A stretch of 64,000 nucleotides of DNA, from positions 83,643 through 147,642 of the forward strand of contig NZ_WIOK01000015.1 in NCBI RefSeq assembly GCF_009467825.1, in the 5' to 3' direction. Positions 19,361 through 28,364 of the stretch are shown here, piece by piece. The position numbers and the translations under genes were made by a program. Origin of the DNA: Cyclobacterium xiamenense (GTDB taxonomy: Bacteria > Bacteroidota > Bacteroidia > Cytophagales > Cyclobacteriaceae). The first letter of the stretch is position 1; each line of letters opens with the position of its first letter. The notes beneath the pieces are model-generated. The model saw only the letters and a list, made by a program, of their open reading frames with translations, ran no database searches and had not been told where the DNA came from.

Positions 19361-20338
19361 ATGTCAGACAATCAATTTGAAATCAACGTCAATCCGGATT
19401 GGATAAAGAAATACCTATCCAAAATCATTCTGGCGATAGCAGTGATCATTGTGGTATTTTCGGCCGTTAAGACCGTGGGTCCAGAAGAAGAAGGGGTAGT
19501 GATTCAATTGGGAGAGTACAACCGTACCGTCTTGCCCGGCCTGAATTTTATCATTCCATTTGTTGAGACCATGTATAAAATACCGGTGCAGCGGCAGCTC
19601 AAGCAAGAGTTTGGTTTTCGAACCAGTGCCGCGGGGGTCCGTTCGGATTACGTTAAATCCGGATACGGCGACGAAAGCATGATGCTTACCGGGGATTTAA
19701 ACCTCACCGATGTAGAATGGGTGGTCCAGTACCGGATCGTCAATTCCTACAATTACCTGTTTCGCGTAAGAAATGCGGAAAAAACCCTCAACGACATGTC
19801 GGAGGCTGCCATGAGAAAAATCGTGGGAGACCGAACGGTCAATGAGGTATTGACGGTAGGACGACAGGAAATAGCCACCAGTGTGGAAGTATTGCTGCAG
19901 GAAATGTGTGACGAATACGAAAATGGGATTCGAATCGATCAGGTGGTGTTGCAGGATGTTAATCCTCCCGAACCGGTAAAACCCAGTTTCAATGCTGTCA
20001 ACGAAGCCCAACAAGAGCGTGAAACGCTGATTAACCAGGCAGAAGCCGATTACAATCGGGTGATACCCCGAGCCAGAGGTATTGCGGATGAAACCATACA
20101 ACTGGCAGAGGCCTATGCCCTAAACCGGGTCAACGGAGCAAAAGGAGAGGCCAACCGATTTAATTCCGTCTTTGAGGCCTACGTCAAGGCGCCCGAAGTG
20201 ACCCGGCAACGTCTGTACCTGGAAACATTGGAAAAAGTACTTCCCAAAATCGGCAACACCGTTATCACGGATGAAAGCGGAAGCAACGTGCTGCCGCTTT
20301 TGAATTTAAATAAGGCCATTCAAAACCCCGCTCCCTGA
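19361..20338 (+). CDS. hflK: HflK-like SPFH/prohibitin-domain membrane protein
   Basis: A 325-residue protein from the ATG at 19361 (MSDNQFEINVNP). The frame is open further upstream, but those codons are unlike the family. One N-terminal transmembrane helix (about 19-38) is followed by the SPFH/band-7 domain (VGPEEEGVVIQLGEYNRTVLPGLN is its entry, given here only in outline: EEGVVIQLG then LPGLNFIIPF) and a long coiled-coil tail (about 200-290). In E. coli HflK and HflC form a cage around the FtsH protease and regulate membrane-protein turnover. The hflC gene follows after 39 bases, which supports the pairing. No hflX or ftsH is adjacent. Confidence 0.9.
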   Translation: MSDNQFEINVNPDWIKKYLSKIILAIAVIIVVFSAVKTVGPEEEGVVIQLGEYNRTVLPGLNFIIPFVETMYKIPVQRQLKQEFGFRTSAAGVRSDYVKSGYGDESMMLTGDLNLTDVEWVVQYRIVNSYNYLFRVRNAEKTLNDMSEAAMRKIVGDRTVNEVLTVGRQEIATSVEVLLQEMCDEYENGIRIDQVVLQDVNPPEPVKPSFNAVNEAQQERETLINQAEADYNRVIPRARGIADETIQLAEAYALNRVNGAKGEANRFNSVFEAYVKAPEVTRQRLYLETLEKVLPKIGNTVITDESGSNVLPLLNLNKAIQNPAP

Positions 20339-20377
20339 ACGATCAAGCAGGAAGGAAAAATTCCTAATTAGCAAGCC

Positions 20378-21316
20378 ATGAAAAAAAGTAACGTAGTATA
20401 CATCATACTGGTGGTAGTCGGACTTATAGTCGTAGGTCAGAGTGTGTTTATTCTGGACGAGACCCAGCAGGCCATCGTCACCCAATTTGGTAAGCCCGTA
20501 GGCGAACCTCGAACCAGTCCAGGGGTCAACTTTGTCATCCCTTTCATCCAGAAAGTGCAATTTTTTGACAAGCGCTATCTGGAATGGGATGGAGACAAAA
20601 ACCAGGTTCCTACCAAAGACAAGAAATTCATCTTCGTGGATACCTATGCCCGCTGGCAAATCACGGACCCCTTGCAGTTTTTTATTCGTTTGAGGGACGA
20701 ACGTTCTGCCCAATCCAGATTGGATGATATCCTGGACGGCGAGACTAGAAATGCCATTGCCAGCAATGACCTATTGGACATCGTGCGGTCTACCAACCGT
20801 GACCCGGAGGTGACAGAGGATTTCATGGAGGAATTGGAAGTGCTGGAAGACATCAAAGTAGGAAGGGAAGCGATCGAGGAAATTGTCTTGCAAAAAGCAA
20901 ATGAACGAACGTCCGATCTTGGAGTGCGGATCCTCGATTTCAGGTTCAAGCGAATGAATTATGTGGACGAGGTTCGGGATCGGGTTTACGATCGGATGAT
21001 AAGTGAACGAAACCGTATCGCCGATCAATTTCGGTCCGAAGGACAGGGAGAGGCCCGGAAGATTCAGGGTGACAAGGAGCGGGACCTGGCTCAAATCCAG
21101 TCGGAAGCTACCCGGGAAGCCGAGGAAATCCGGGGTAGGGCAGATGCAGAAGCCACCGAAATCTATGCCTCCGCGTATAACAAAAGCCGGCAATCCATTG
21201 ATCTGTATAAATTTCTCCGTTCCCTGGAGGCCTTGGAAAAGTCTCTAGACGAAAAAACCAACTTGGTCATCTCCTCAGACAGTGAGCTATTACAATACCT
21301 AAAGAAAATGCAGTAG
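20378..21316 (+). CDS. hflC: HflC-like SPFH/prohibitin-domain membrane protein
   Basis: A 312-residue partner of HflK with one N-terminal helix (VVYIILVVVGLIVVGQSVF) and the band-7 domain beginning DETQQAIVTQFGKPVG. LDIVRSTNR and the RMNYVDEVRDRVYDRMISER segment are typical HflC wording. The coiled-coil end holds an EARKIQGDKERDLAQI stretch and alanine-rich heptads. It should assemble with HflK in the inner membrane as a modulator of FtsH. It starts 39 bases after hflK and is followed after 20 bases by the SRPBCC-like gene, so the three are likely one transcript. Confidence 0.92.
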   Translation: MKKSNVVYIILVVVGLIVVGQSVFILDETQQAIVTQFGKPVGEPRTSPGVNFVIPFIQKVQFFDKRYLEWDGDKNQVPTKDKKFIFVDTYARWQITDPLQFFIRLRDERSAQSRLDDILDGETRNAIASNDLLDIVRSTNRDPEVTEDFMEELEVLEDIKVGREAIEEIVLQKANERTSDLGVRILDFRFKRMNYVDEVRDRVYDRMISERNRIADQFRSEGQGEARKIQGDKERDLAQIQSEATREAEEIRGRADAEATEIYASAYNKSRQSIDLYKFLRSLEALEKSLDEKTNLVISSDSELLQYLKKMQ

Positions 21317-21336
21317 CCGAATACACGTCGCATAGG

Positions 21337-21789
21337 ATGAGGATTAACTTAAGTACGCAGGTAGCGCGGCCTTACCTGGAGGTAAAAGCAGGGTTTACCG
21401 AAGATCTATTCAGGTCATTGAATCCGCCTTTTCCTCCAGTGAAGTTGCTGCGATTTGATGGCTCGTCCAAGGGAGACCTGGTAAGTCTGGAATTGAAATT
21501 TATTTTTTTCAAGCAAACCTGGACCAGTGAAATCGTAGCCGACCAAACGGACGAAAGGGAGTTTTTCTTTATCGACGCAGGAAGAAAATTGCCATTCTTT
21601 CTGCGTAGGTGGCGGCACAAACACCGGGTGGTGAATCAGGGAGAGAAGCATTCCTTGATCGTCGATGAGATCGACTATACCGCACCCAATGCGCTGCTTG
21701 GTCTTCTTTTGTACCCGGTCCTTTACCTTCAGTTTGCGCTCCGAAAACCCATTTATAAACGTTATTTCGCGCGTAAAAAAAAGGAGTAG
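21337..21789 (+). CDS. SRPBCC-like ligand-binding protein
   Basis: A 150-residue protein with the START/SRPBCC pattern: a beta strand at the start (INLSTQVA), a helix holding the FPPVKLLRFDG segment, alternating strands (LVSLELKFIFF, WTSEIVADQ) and a WRHKHRVVNQG segment before a C-terminal amphipathic helix (LLYPVLYLQFALRKPIYKRY). SRPBCC folds bind lipids or other hydrophobic ligands; the ligand here is not apparent. It closes the hflKC run and converges on the Fur-family gene 11 bases away. The fold assignment rests on pattern and length only. Confidence 0.6.
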   Translation: MRINLSTQVARPYLEVKAGFTEDLFRSLNPPFPPVKLLRFDGSSKGDLVSLELKFIFFKQTWTSEIVADQTDEREFFFIDAGRKLPFFLRRWRHKHRVVNQGEKHSLIVDEIDYTAPNALLGLLLYPVLYLQFALRKPIYKRYFARKKKE

Positions 21790-21800
21790 GGTCGTTTGGA

Positions 21801-22271
21801 TCAGATAACCTGTAGGTTTTCACATTCCGGAATCAGACAGTCGCCGTAGAGTACCAGGGAATGACTGGTAATATGGGAAGAAAACTCTTTTCCCATGGCC
21901 TCCTTAATCAGGTTGATCCGCTGGTCGGAAAACTCCTTTATTTTCCGGCATTGGTTGCAGACATAATGATCGTGGTGCTTGTAGGTAAGTGCTTGTTCGT
22001 ACAGGGCTACTTTGTCTTTAAACTGGTGTTTTACGGCAAGGCCACATTCGACCAATAAATCCAATGTATTGTAGATGGTGGCCCGGCTGATGGAGTATCC
22101 GCTATTTCTCATTTTTAAAAATAAACCCTCTACATCAATATGTTCATCCTGAGGCAGGGCATATAGTTCGTCAATAACGGAAAACCGCTCCGGTGTTTTT
22201 CGGCTTCCTTGCCGGATGAGGTAATTTTCGAATATTTTTTTTGCTTTTTCAATAATTGACTTATCGGCCAT
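21801..22271 (-). CDS. Fur-family metalloregulator
   Basis: A 156-residue protein. The winged helix spans about 20-90, with recognition helix wording ISRATIYNTLDLLVECGL. The metal/dimer domain has KHHDHYVCNQC followed by a second cysteine pair in the C-terminal CLIPEC. The CxxC pairs form the structural zinc site and the HHDH cluster is the regulatory metal site. Whether it senses iron (Fur), peroxide (PerR) or zinc (Zur) cannot be told from sequence alone. It is divergent from the aspartyl-protease gene across 205 bases. A small palindrome TATTC-TAAG-GAATA (22280-22293) just upstream of its ATG could be an autoregulatory site. Confidence 0.9.
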   Translation of the reverse strand: MADKSIIEKAKKIFENYLIRQGSRKTPERFSVIDELYALPQDEHIDVEGLFLKMRNSGYSISRATIYNTLDLLVECGLAVKHQFKDKVALYEQALTYKHHDHYVCNQCRKIKEFSDQRINLIKEAMGKEFSSHITSHSLVLYGDCLIPECENLQVI

Positions 22272-22391
22272 ATTTTTAGTATTCTAAGGAATAAAGATGG
22301 GTTTTTTTTTAGATTTATCAAACCCTGAAACTTTTCAATGCTGCAATACCATAGTTATTTTCAATCTTTCTAAATAAGAGATAGTAAAAAC

Positions 22392-22425
22392 CAAACATAC
22401 CCAAAGAATAGGGGTTAATGTCAAA
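22392..22425 (-). promoter_or_regulatory. Candidate promoter of the Fur-family gene
   Basis: On the minus strand TATGTTTG (plus 22392-22399) fits TAnnTTTG exactly and TTTG (plus 22422-22425) lies 22 bases upstream, slightly long for the class. The leader to the ATG at 22271 would be about 115 bases and would include the TATTC-TAAG-GAATA palindrome. Confidence 0.45.
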
Positions 22426-22476
22426 GTACTTAAATTAATTTTCTATATTAAACCAATAAATACGAACTACGCATCT

Positions 22477-23736
22477 ATGCACCCTGGCATCAAACAGCTA
22501 TTCTTGTTTTTTTTGGTCTTTTTCTTTGCCCTTTCTTTGCAAAGCCAGGTACCCGGCTTTTACATGAAAAAAGAAAAGCGAAAAGTAGACCTACCCTTCA
22601 TCGATTCCAATAGCCTGATTATCATGCCTGTTTCCATCAATGGAGGACCCGAAGTGAATTTTCTTTTCGACACCGGCGTCAAATCCAATATTTTTTTCAG
22701 CAAAACCCTGGCCGACCAAATGGACATGCAGTACACCCGCAAACTAAACCTGGTCGGGGCAGATGGGAAGACGGTATTAAGTGCCTCTGTTTCCCCAAAC
22801 AACCATTTTGATTTGGGGCCTGTGGAGGGAATATTCCAGGCAATTCTGGTTCTGGATGAAGATTTTTTGGAATTGGAGAAAGTAATTGGAATACCGGTGT
22901 ATGGGGTAATTGGCCATGAGTTTTTTAAAAACAATCCGATAAAAATAGACTACGACAATGCTTCGGTCGGTTTTTACAAACGAACGGCCCTCAAATGGCG
23001 ACCTTTTGGATTTAGAAAAATGGACATTGAAATCGACGGCAATAAACCCTATATCGCCTCTACCATACGTCAGACAAACGGACCGGACCTGCAATCCAAG
23101 TTACTGATAGATACCGGTGCCAATCACGGGCTGCTTTTAAACATGGAAACCAGCGAGGACATCGTGCTGCCTGAAACCACCCTGGAAAGCGACCTGGGCC
23201 GCTCATTGGGCGGCGATTTGTTTGGGTACGTAGGCCGGGTAAAACGCCTGGGCATTCACGGACTTAAGTTTAGAAATGTCATTACATCCTATCCGGAAGA
23301 AAATGAATTTTCAGAAGTGATTATCGGAACAGGCAGAAATGGAAGCCTGGGATCGGATGTGCTAAACCGGATGAAAATCATTTTTGACTATCCCCGGGAA
23401 CGGATCCTGTTTAAAAAAGGAGCCAAATTCAGCAACGAATTCAAATACGACATGAGCGGACTGATGGTACGGGTATATTCGGCGGAAAACAAACGTTTCT
23501 ACATCAGTCAGGTACGAGAGAATTCTCCCGCACACCGGCAGGGGGTAGAGGCCTTCGACGAAATCATTACGATCAATAAAATTCCAGCAGCCTTCTGGGA
23601 ATTATCCGATATCACAGATTTGCTTCGTTCAGTGGAAGGTAAGGTGATTTCTTTGGAGCTCCTTCGCAGGGACCCGGAAGACGAAACGGCCAGTACCTTA
23701 CATAAGATTACCTTTCTTCTCGAAGAACAATTGTAA
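22477..23736 (+). CDS. Secreted two-lobed aspartyl protease (retropepsin-like) with C-terminal PDZ domain
   Basis: A 419-residue exported protein: a hydrophobic signal (about 5-22, LFLFFLVFFFALSLQSQ) then two retropepsin-like lobes. The first has D65-T-G (FLFDTGVKSN) and the second has D213-T-G (LLIDTGANHG); each is followed by the usual hydrophobic glycine strand. A PDZ domain (about 325-410, FYISQVRENSPAHRQGV then DEIITINKI) ends the protein. Two DTG sites in one chain would make a covalent pseudodimer, as in pepsin, where retroviral proteases use two chains. The expected location is the periplasm or outer face. Substrate unknown. It is single-gene and divergent from the Fur-family regulator. 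Confidence 0.85.
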   Translation: MHPGIKQLFLFFLVFFFALSLQSQVPGFYMKKEKRKVDLPFIDSNSLIIMPVSINGGPEVNFLFDTGVKSNIFFSKTLADQMDMQYTRKLNLVGADGKTVLSASVSPNNHFDLGPVEGIFQAILVLDEDFLELEKVIGIPVYGVIGHEFFKNNPIKIDYDNASVGFYKRTALKWRPFGFRKMDIEIDGNKPYIASTIRQTNGPDLQSKLLIDTGANHGLLLNMETSEDIVLPETTLESDLGRSLGGDLFGYVGRVKRLGIHGLKFRNVITSYPEENEFSEVIIGTGRNGSLGSDVLNRMKIIFDYPRERILFKKGAKFSNEFKYDMSGLMVRVYSAENKRFYISQVRENSPAHRQGVEAFDEIITINKIPAAFWELSDITDLLRSVEGKVISLELLRRDPEDETASTLHKITFLLEEQL

Positions 23737-23879
23737 CCCCTTTTTCAACATATAGATGTTTATATGAATTTCAAATAGAAAATTTTGACTAATATAAATT
23801 TATTGGGTATTTTTTATAATTTATCTTAAATTTAGGGAATCTTTATCATGACACGTTGGTAACTCAATGCATAAATTAG

Positions 23880-26800
23880 ATGCCCGAAAAGATTTTCAAC
23901 AACCTGTTTGTAACTTTTAAAAGATCAGGTGAAAGGGATTTTGAAGTCCTGTTTGTATCCAATAGCTTTTTTCAGCTTTTTAATGAAGGCTCAAACGTGT
24001 ACCGGCCGGACTTTTTTAGTCGGGTTTTTCCAACCGTTCAACGGCCGGTATTGGAGACGCTTTTTGATTGCCTGGGCAGATCAGAAGTCCTGGAAATACC
24101 CCTCTTTTTGCCTGATAATACCTTTGTTTGGGTGAAAATTGAGGGATTTACCGTGGCTCAGGCAGCCAACAGCTACCTAATTAACGCCATTATCATTCCC
24201 TATCGCCCGGCTCAAATCCAGTCTTCCTGGATCGTGCTTCCGGCATCAAAGCGAATTAGAACCGATAGGTCAAACCCCTCTGGCTTTTTCCCAGAAAACC
24301 TGGAAGATTTTTGCACGCATTTGTACGAAAAATACAGGTTTTCGGACCCGCCCACGTTGAAGCAACTTTGCAAGGGAGAGTTGGAGGGTCAGGTTCTGGA
24401 TTTAGACGTCCTGAAACTGCACAGTGGTACGCTGGAAAACGGCTACCGGCTTTTGGCATTAAAAAAGCAGCCCCGACGGCCGGACTTTCCCAACCTGCTT
24501 GAAGACAAACCCAATTACCTATCCCACAGTTTTCTGGACATCCTGTATTTCGAGTACTTGAGGGAGGACAAAGAAATGATCTGGAACGGGGCGATTACCG
24601 AACTTTTGGGCTTTGAAGAGGAAAGGTTCAAGCGCTTCTCTGTATGGGACTGGCTGGAATTGGTTCATCCAGACGACTATAACCAGGTTTACGAGCTATT
24701 TTTCACCCCGTCCTACGAGTTGGACTCTTACACCATCGCTTACCGGGTAAAAAACAAAACAGGAGACTACCTGCACCTAAAGAACGATTTGAGGGTTTTT
24801 TACGATATTCCTTCCAAAAAAACAGTACTGGTCGGTATACTCCGCAACGCATCGGAAATAGAACGGGCGAAGCAGAACCTGCTTGCGCAAGAAGGAATCA
24901 TTCAAAGTCTTTCTGAGAAAGAATTCATCCAGCAAACCCTTCAAAACGTTTCAGAGATTTCCAGCATGTTTAGCGGAAAGCCGCTTTTTGATGAAATAGC
25001 CCTCTTATTAGACAGAAAGCTTGGGTGTACCTACTGCATCATTGCCAACTGCGACCCGGTCAGTCGCTTGTTAGACCCCATTTCCATCACCCATTCCCAC
25101 AAATTGGTCAGCTCCTCCTCCAAAATATGGAAGGCATTTCTGAATAATCAATTACCAAAACCGCAGGACCAGCAAAATTTTCTATGGCTTACTTACCCGG
25201 AATATCCGGAGCTACAGGATAGTCCACTTTTAAAAAACAAGGGCATTTGCTCGTTGATCCGATTGGATTTGCAGGACAATGAAAAAGCCATTATTGGCAG
25301 CTTGTGCTTTCTTCACCGAACCCCTTTACAAAACCCTGCCTTCTACCAGGAACTGCTACGGATTCTCGGCGATTGGATTGGAAAAGAATTGCATCGATTT
25401 CGTTTTGAAACCATTCTTCAGGAAACAAATTTCATGCACGATGCCATACTGAATGGAACCGCTTACGCCATTTTTGCCGTCAACCATCACTTGGAGATCA
25501 CGCTGATTAATAACAAAACCCTCCCCATTTTCAACCTGGAAAAAAAGGAGCAATTACTGGAAACGGTATTGGTGCAGCAGGGCAGTACTCACCGCTTACG
25601 GGAGGTCATTACCCGATTTTCACGATCGAAGCGAAGTACCGCCTATTTCCTACTTCCCATCGGTCCGGATGATTACAAAGAACTAAAAATATCCTTTACC
25701 CGCGTCCGATACGGTAAAAAAAACCGGGTCTCCTACGTGGTCTTTGTCGACGACATCACCGATAGAACCCTATCGGAAAAAAGGCTAATCGCCTCGGAGC
25801 AACTGTACCGTAGCATTGCGGAAAATTTTCCCGGGGGTACCGTAGACGTGTTGGACAAGTCCTTTCGCTACATTTTTACGGATGGAGAGGAATACCGGCT
25901 TGCCGGGAAAGACCCCAAAACCCTTATCGGAACCTCCCATCTGGATCAGTATACCGGGGAAAACCTGGAAAAGACGCGCAGCAACCTAACGAAAATTCTG
26001 ACAGGGCATCGGGTATCGTATGAAATCGAAGCAAATCAGCAGCGATTTTTAAACCATGGAGTGCCACTCATGAATGATTCAGGCAGCATCGATCGGATTT
26101 TGCTCGTCAAACAAAACACGACAAATGCAAAAAAGCTGGAAACTGAACGAGAAAAACTAATCAAAGATTTAAAGTCCCATAACGAAGAGCTATTGCGCTT
26201 CGCCTACATCGTATCACACAATCTGCGGGCGCCTATTGTCAACATTTCCCTGTTGATCGACCTCTTTAACGAAGAAGATCCGAAAGACCCCGAAAACAAG
26301 GAAATCATGGAGAACCTGAAGATCTCTACCAACCTGCTCGACGCCACCCTGCAGGATTTGATAGAAGTGGTTTCCATAAAGAAACAAAAAATCCCTAAAG
26401 TAGAATTGATCGATTTCAAGCTACTCCTAAACAACGTGGAAAAAAGCTTGTTTAACCAACTCCGGGAATCGGGCATACAGATCCACCGGGATTTTTCGGA
26501 ATTGGAGGAAATGAACTACGTGTATGCGCACCTGGAAAATTTCCTTATGAACTTCATGACCAATGCTGTAAAATACAGGCATCCCGACAGGCTGCCAGAA
26601 GTATGGATCCGTACCTATACCGAAAAAAACTATTGCATCCTGCGCTTCGAAGACAACGGGATCGGCCTGGACCTGAAACGCTATGGCGATCGGATCTTTG
26701 GCCTCTATCAGCGCTTTCACAACCACGTCGAAGGCAAAGGACTCGGACTCTACCTGGTACGGGAACAAATTCGCGCAAACGACGGAAAGATCGAAATTGA

Positions 26801-26903
26801 AAGCGAACTGGGGAAAGGTACGGTCTTCAAAGTGTACCTGCGAAACCTGATTCTGGACAAAAACCAACGCTCCCAGACAGCACGGAAACCTTCCCCCAGA
26901 TGA
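23880..26903 (+). CDS. Soluble multi-PAS sensor histidine kinase
   Basis: A 1007-residue cytoplasmic kinase without membrane helices. A PAS-like segment is at about 20-110. A PAS_3-type domain is at about 215-330 (EMIWNGAITELLGFEEERF, WDWLELVHPDDY). A GAF-like region spans about 350-505, with further PAS domains at about 515-635 and 640-755. The kinase core has the H-box FAYIVSHNLRAPIVN with H780, the N-box NFMTNAVKYRHP, G1 EDNGIGLDL and G2 GKGLGLYLV. No receiver domain is fused and no response regulator is adjacent, so it is an orphan whose partner must be elsewhere. The ATG at 23880 follows an AT-rich region. It converges on nagB with one base between the stops. Confidence 0.93.
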   Translation: MPEKIFNNLFVTFKRSGERDFEVLFVSNSFFQLFNEGSNVYRPDFFSRVFPTVQRPVLETLFDCLGRSEVLEIPLFLPDNTFVWVKIEGFTVAQAANSYLINAIIIPYRPAQIQSSWIVLPASKRIRTDRSNPSGFFPENLEDFCTHLYEKYRFSDPPTLKQLCKGELEGQVLDLDVLKLHSGTLENGYRLLALKKQPRRPDFPNLLEDKPNYLSHSFLDILYFEYLREDKEMIWNGAITELLGFEEERFKRFSVWDWLELVHPDDYNQVYELFFTPSYELDSYTIAYRVKNKTGDYLHLKNDLRVFYDIPSKKTVLVGILRNASEIERAKQNLLAQEGIIQSLSEKEFIQQTLQNVSEISSMFSGKPLFDEIALLLDRKLGCTYCIIANCDPVSRLLDPISITHSHKLVSSSSKIWKAFLNNQLPKPQDQQNFLWLTYPEYPELQDSPLLKNKGICSLIRLDLQDNEKAIIGSLCFLHRTPLQNPAFYQELLRILGDWIGKELHRFRFETILQETNFMHDAILNGTAYAIFAVNHHLEITLINNKTLPIFNLEKKEQLLETVLVQQGSTHRLREVITRFSRSKRSTAYFLLPIGPDDYKELKISFTRVRYGKKNRVSYVVFVDDITDRTLSEKRLIASEQLYRSIAENFPGGTVDVLDKSFRYIFTDGEEYRLAGKDPKTLIGTSHLDQYTGENLEKTRSNLTKILTGHRVSYEIEANQQRFLNHGVPLMNDSGSIDRILLVKQNTTNAKKLETEREKLIKDLKSHNEELLRFAYIVSHNLRAPIVNISLLIDLFNEEDPKDPENKEIMENLKISTNLLDATLQDLIEVVSIKKQKIPKVELIDFKLLLNNVEKSLFNQLRESGIQIHRDFSELEEMNYVYAHLENFLMNFMTNAVKYRHPDRLPEVWIRTYTEKNYCILRFEDNGIGLDLKRYGDRIFGLYQRFHNHVEGKGLGLYLVREQIRANDGKIEIESELGKGTVFKVYLRNLILDKNQRSQTARKPSPR

Positions 26904-26904
26904 C

Positions 26905-27627
26905 CTATAGCAGTGCCGCCGCTTCCTCGTCCAGGTACAGGGCAACGTCTGGATGATGCTGAAGGACCGAGGCCGGAACATTCTCCGTTACCGGCCGGCG
27001 TACCGCATCCCGGATCGTCGCGGCTTTCTTACTCCCATAGGCCAATAATACAATCTGCCTGGCTTCCATTATGGTCTGAATACCCATGGTGACCGCCTCG
27101 GTAGGAACTTCCTCCACAGTTGAAAAAAAACGGGCATTCGCTGTTATCGTTTCCTGTAAAAGCCGGGTCACGTGCGTTCGGGAATCAAGCGGTGTTCCGG
27201 GTTCGTTGAATCCGATGTGGCCGTTAGTCCCGATACCGAGCAACTGCAGGTCAATTCCTCCCTGCCTTTTGATTTCGTTTTCATATGCTTCACATTCCTT
27301 TTCCAAATCACCGATTCCGGAGGGCACATACGTGTTCTCCATGGGAATATTCAGGTGATGAAACAAATGCTCATTCATAAAGTAACGGTAACTCTGGGGA
27401 TGGCTCCCTGGCAGCCCCACGTATTCGTCCAGGTTAAACGTACGGACCCGACTGTAATCGGTGCCCTGCGTCTGATGATCCCGAACCAGATTAGCGTAAG
27501 TGTCAATTGGGGAACTTCCGGTAGACAATCCCAAAACGCTTTGGGGGTTTTGCTTGACCTCGGCGATAATTCGCTCGGCTACTGCCCGGTGTAAGGCTTC
27601 CTTGTTTTGAAATATTTGAACTTGCAT
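26905..27627 (-). CDS. nagB: Glucosamine-6-phosphate deaminase
   Basis: A 240-residue NagB/6-phosphogluconolactonase-superfamily protein. It converts glucosamine-6-phosphate to fructose-6-phosphate and ammonia, the last step of amino-sugar use. Signatures: LGLSTGSSPIDTY near the start, the catalytic stretch FNLDEYVGL, LLGIGTNGHIGFNEPG, and EAVTMGIQTIMEARQIVLLA. The length is slightly short of the 260-270 residues of allosteric enzymes, as in the non-allosteric short forms. No nagA or transporter is nearby, so it looks solitary. Confidence 0.95.
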   Translation of the reverse strand: MQVQIFQNKEALHRAVAERIIAEVKQNPQSVLGLSTGSSPIDTYANLVRDHQTQGTDYSRVRTFNLDEYVGLPGSHPQSYRYFMNEHLFHHLNIPMENTYVPSGIGDLEKECEAYENEIKRQGGIDLQLLGIGTNGHIGFNEPGTPLDSRTHVTRLLQETITANARFFSTVEEVPTEAVTMGIQTIMEARQIVLLAYGSKKAATIRDAVRRPVTENVPASVLQHHPDVALYLDEEAAALL

Positions 27628-27728
27628 GGACTCGGATAATAAATAGTTAATTATGTGGTAAATGTTATGTATACTACGCCGATCCGGTGGCTTCCTACCA
27701 TCCCTGCCTCCGTTTGTCGCAGCATTTT

Positions 27729-28346
27729 TTATTTTAAGGTGGGCAAACTCAGCTTGAACCGGACAGCCACCAAACGAATCAGAATGATCAATGCGATGGA
27801 CAAAAGAAGGTTGCTGTTTCGTTCCGCACCATAATGATTCAGGATCAAATAGACCACGGCTCCGCTGAGGCAGGCAGACGCATAGATCTCCTTTCTGAAC
27901 AAAATCGGTATCTCGTTGGTGAGGGTGTCTCGGATCACACCCCCCATTACCGCGCTGAACATACCCATAATCGCTGCTACCTCAGGTCTGAAACCTAGCG
28001 CCAGTGTTTTTTCTACACCCAGAATCGTAAAAAAGGCGATGCCAAGTGTATCAAACAAAAACAAGGTTTTTCTGAGTCTCGCCACCAGGGGGAAAAACAA
28101 AAAGGTAGTGATCAAGCCGGCAAAAATAGCATAGAGGAAATCCACGTTACCTATCCAGACCAACGGATAAGCACCGAGCAGGATATCCCGCAAACTACCC
28201 CCACCGATGGCTGTGATAAAACCGGTAAACCCGGCCCCGAATAGATCGTGGTCCCGGTTTTGTACCGTCAGCGCTCCCGATATGGCAAAGAAATACGTTC
28301 CTACCAACTCCAACACATATTGTAAATCAAATGGTATCACCGGCAT
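27729..28346 (-). CDS. TRIC/YicG-type (UPF0126) cation channel family protein
   Basis: A 205-residue, seven-helix membrane protein with two repeats of the UPF0126 domain. Each repeat has a glycine-rich kinked helix followed by RD: GGGSLRDILLGAYPLVW and GGVIRDTLTNEIPILF. Prokaryotic members are homologues of trimeric intracellular cation (TRIC) channels and conduct potassium or sodium as trimers. A physiological role in amino-acid uptake has been proposed for some. It is 18 bases downstream of the methyltransferase, so the two are probably co-transcribed. Confidence 0.88.
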   Translation of the reverse strand: MPVIPFDLQYVLELVGTYFFAISGALTVQNRDHDLFGAGFTGFITAIGGGSLRDILLGAYPLVWIGNVDFLYAIFAGLITTFLFFPLVARLRKTLFLFDTLGIAFFTILGVEKTLALGFRPEVAAIMGMFSAVMGGVIRDTLTNEIPILFRKEIYASACLSGAVVYLILNHYGAERNSNLLLSIALIILIRLVAVRFKLSLPTLK

Positions 28347-28364
28347 CTACTTCCCTTTTTCAGT

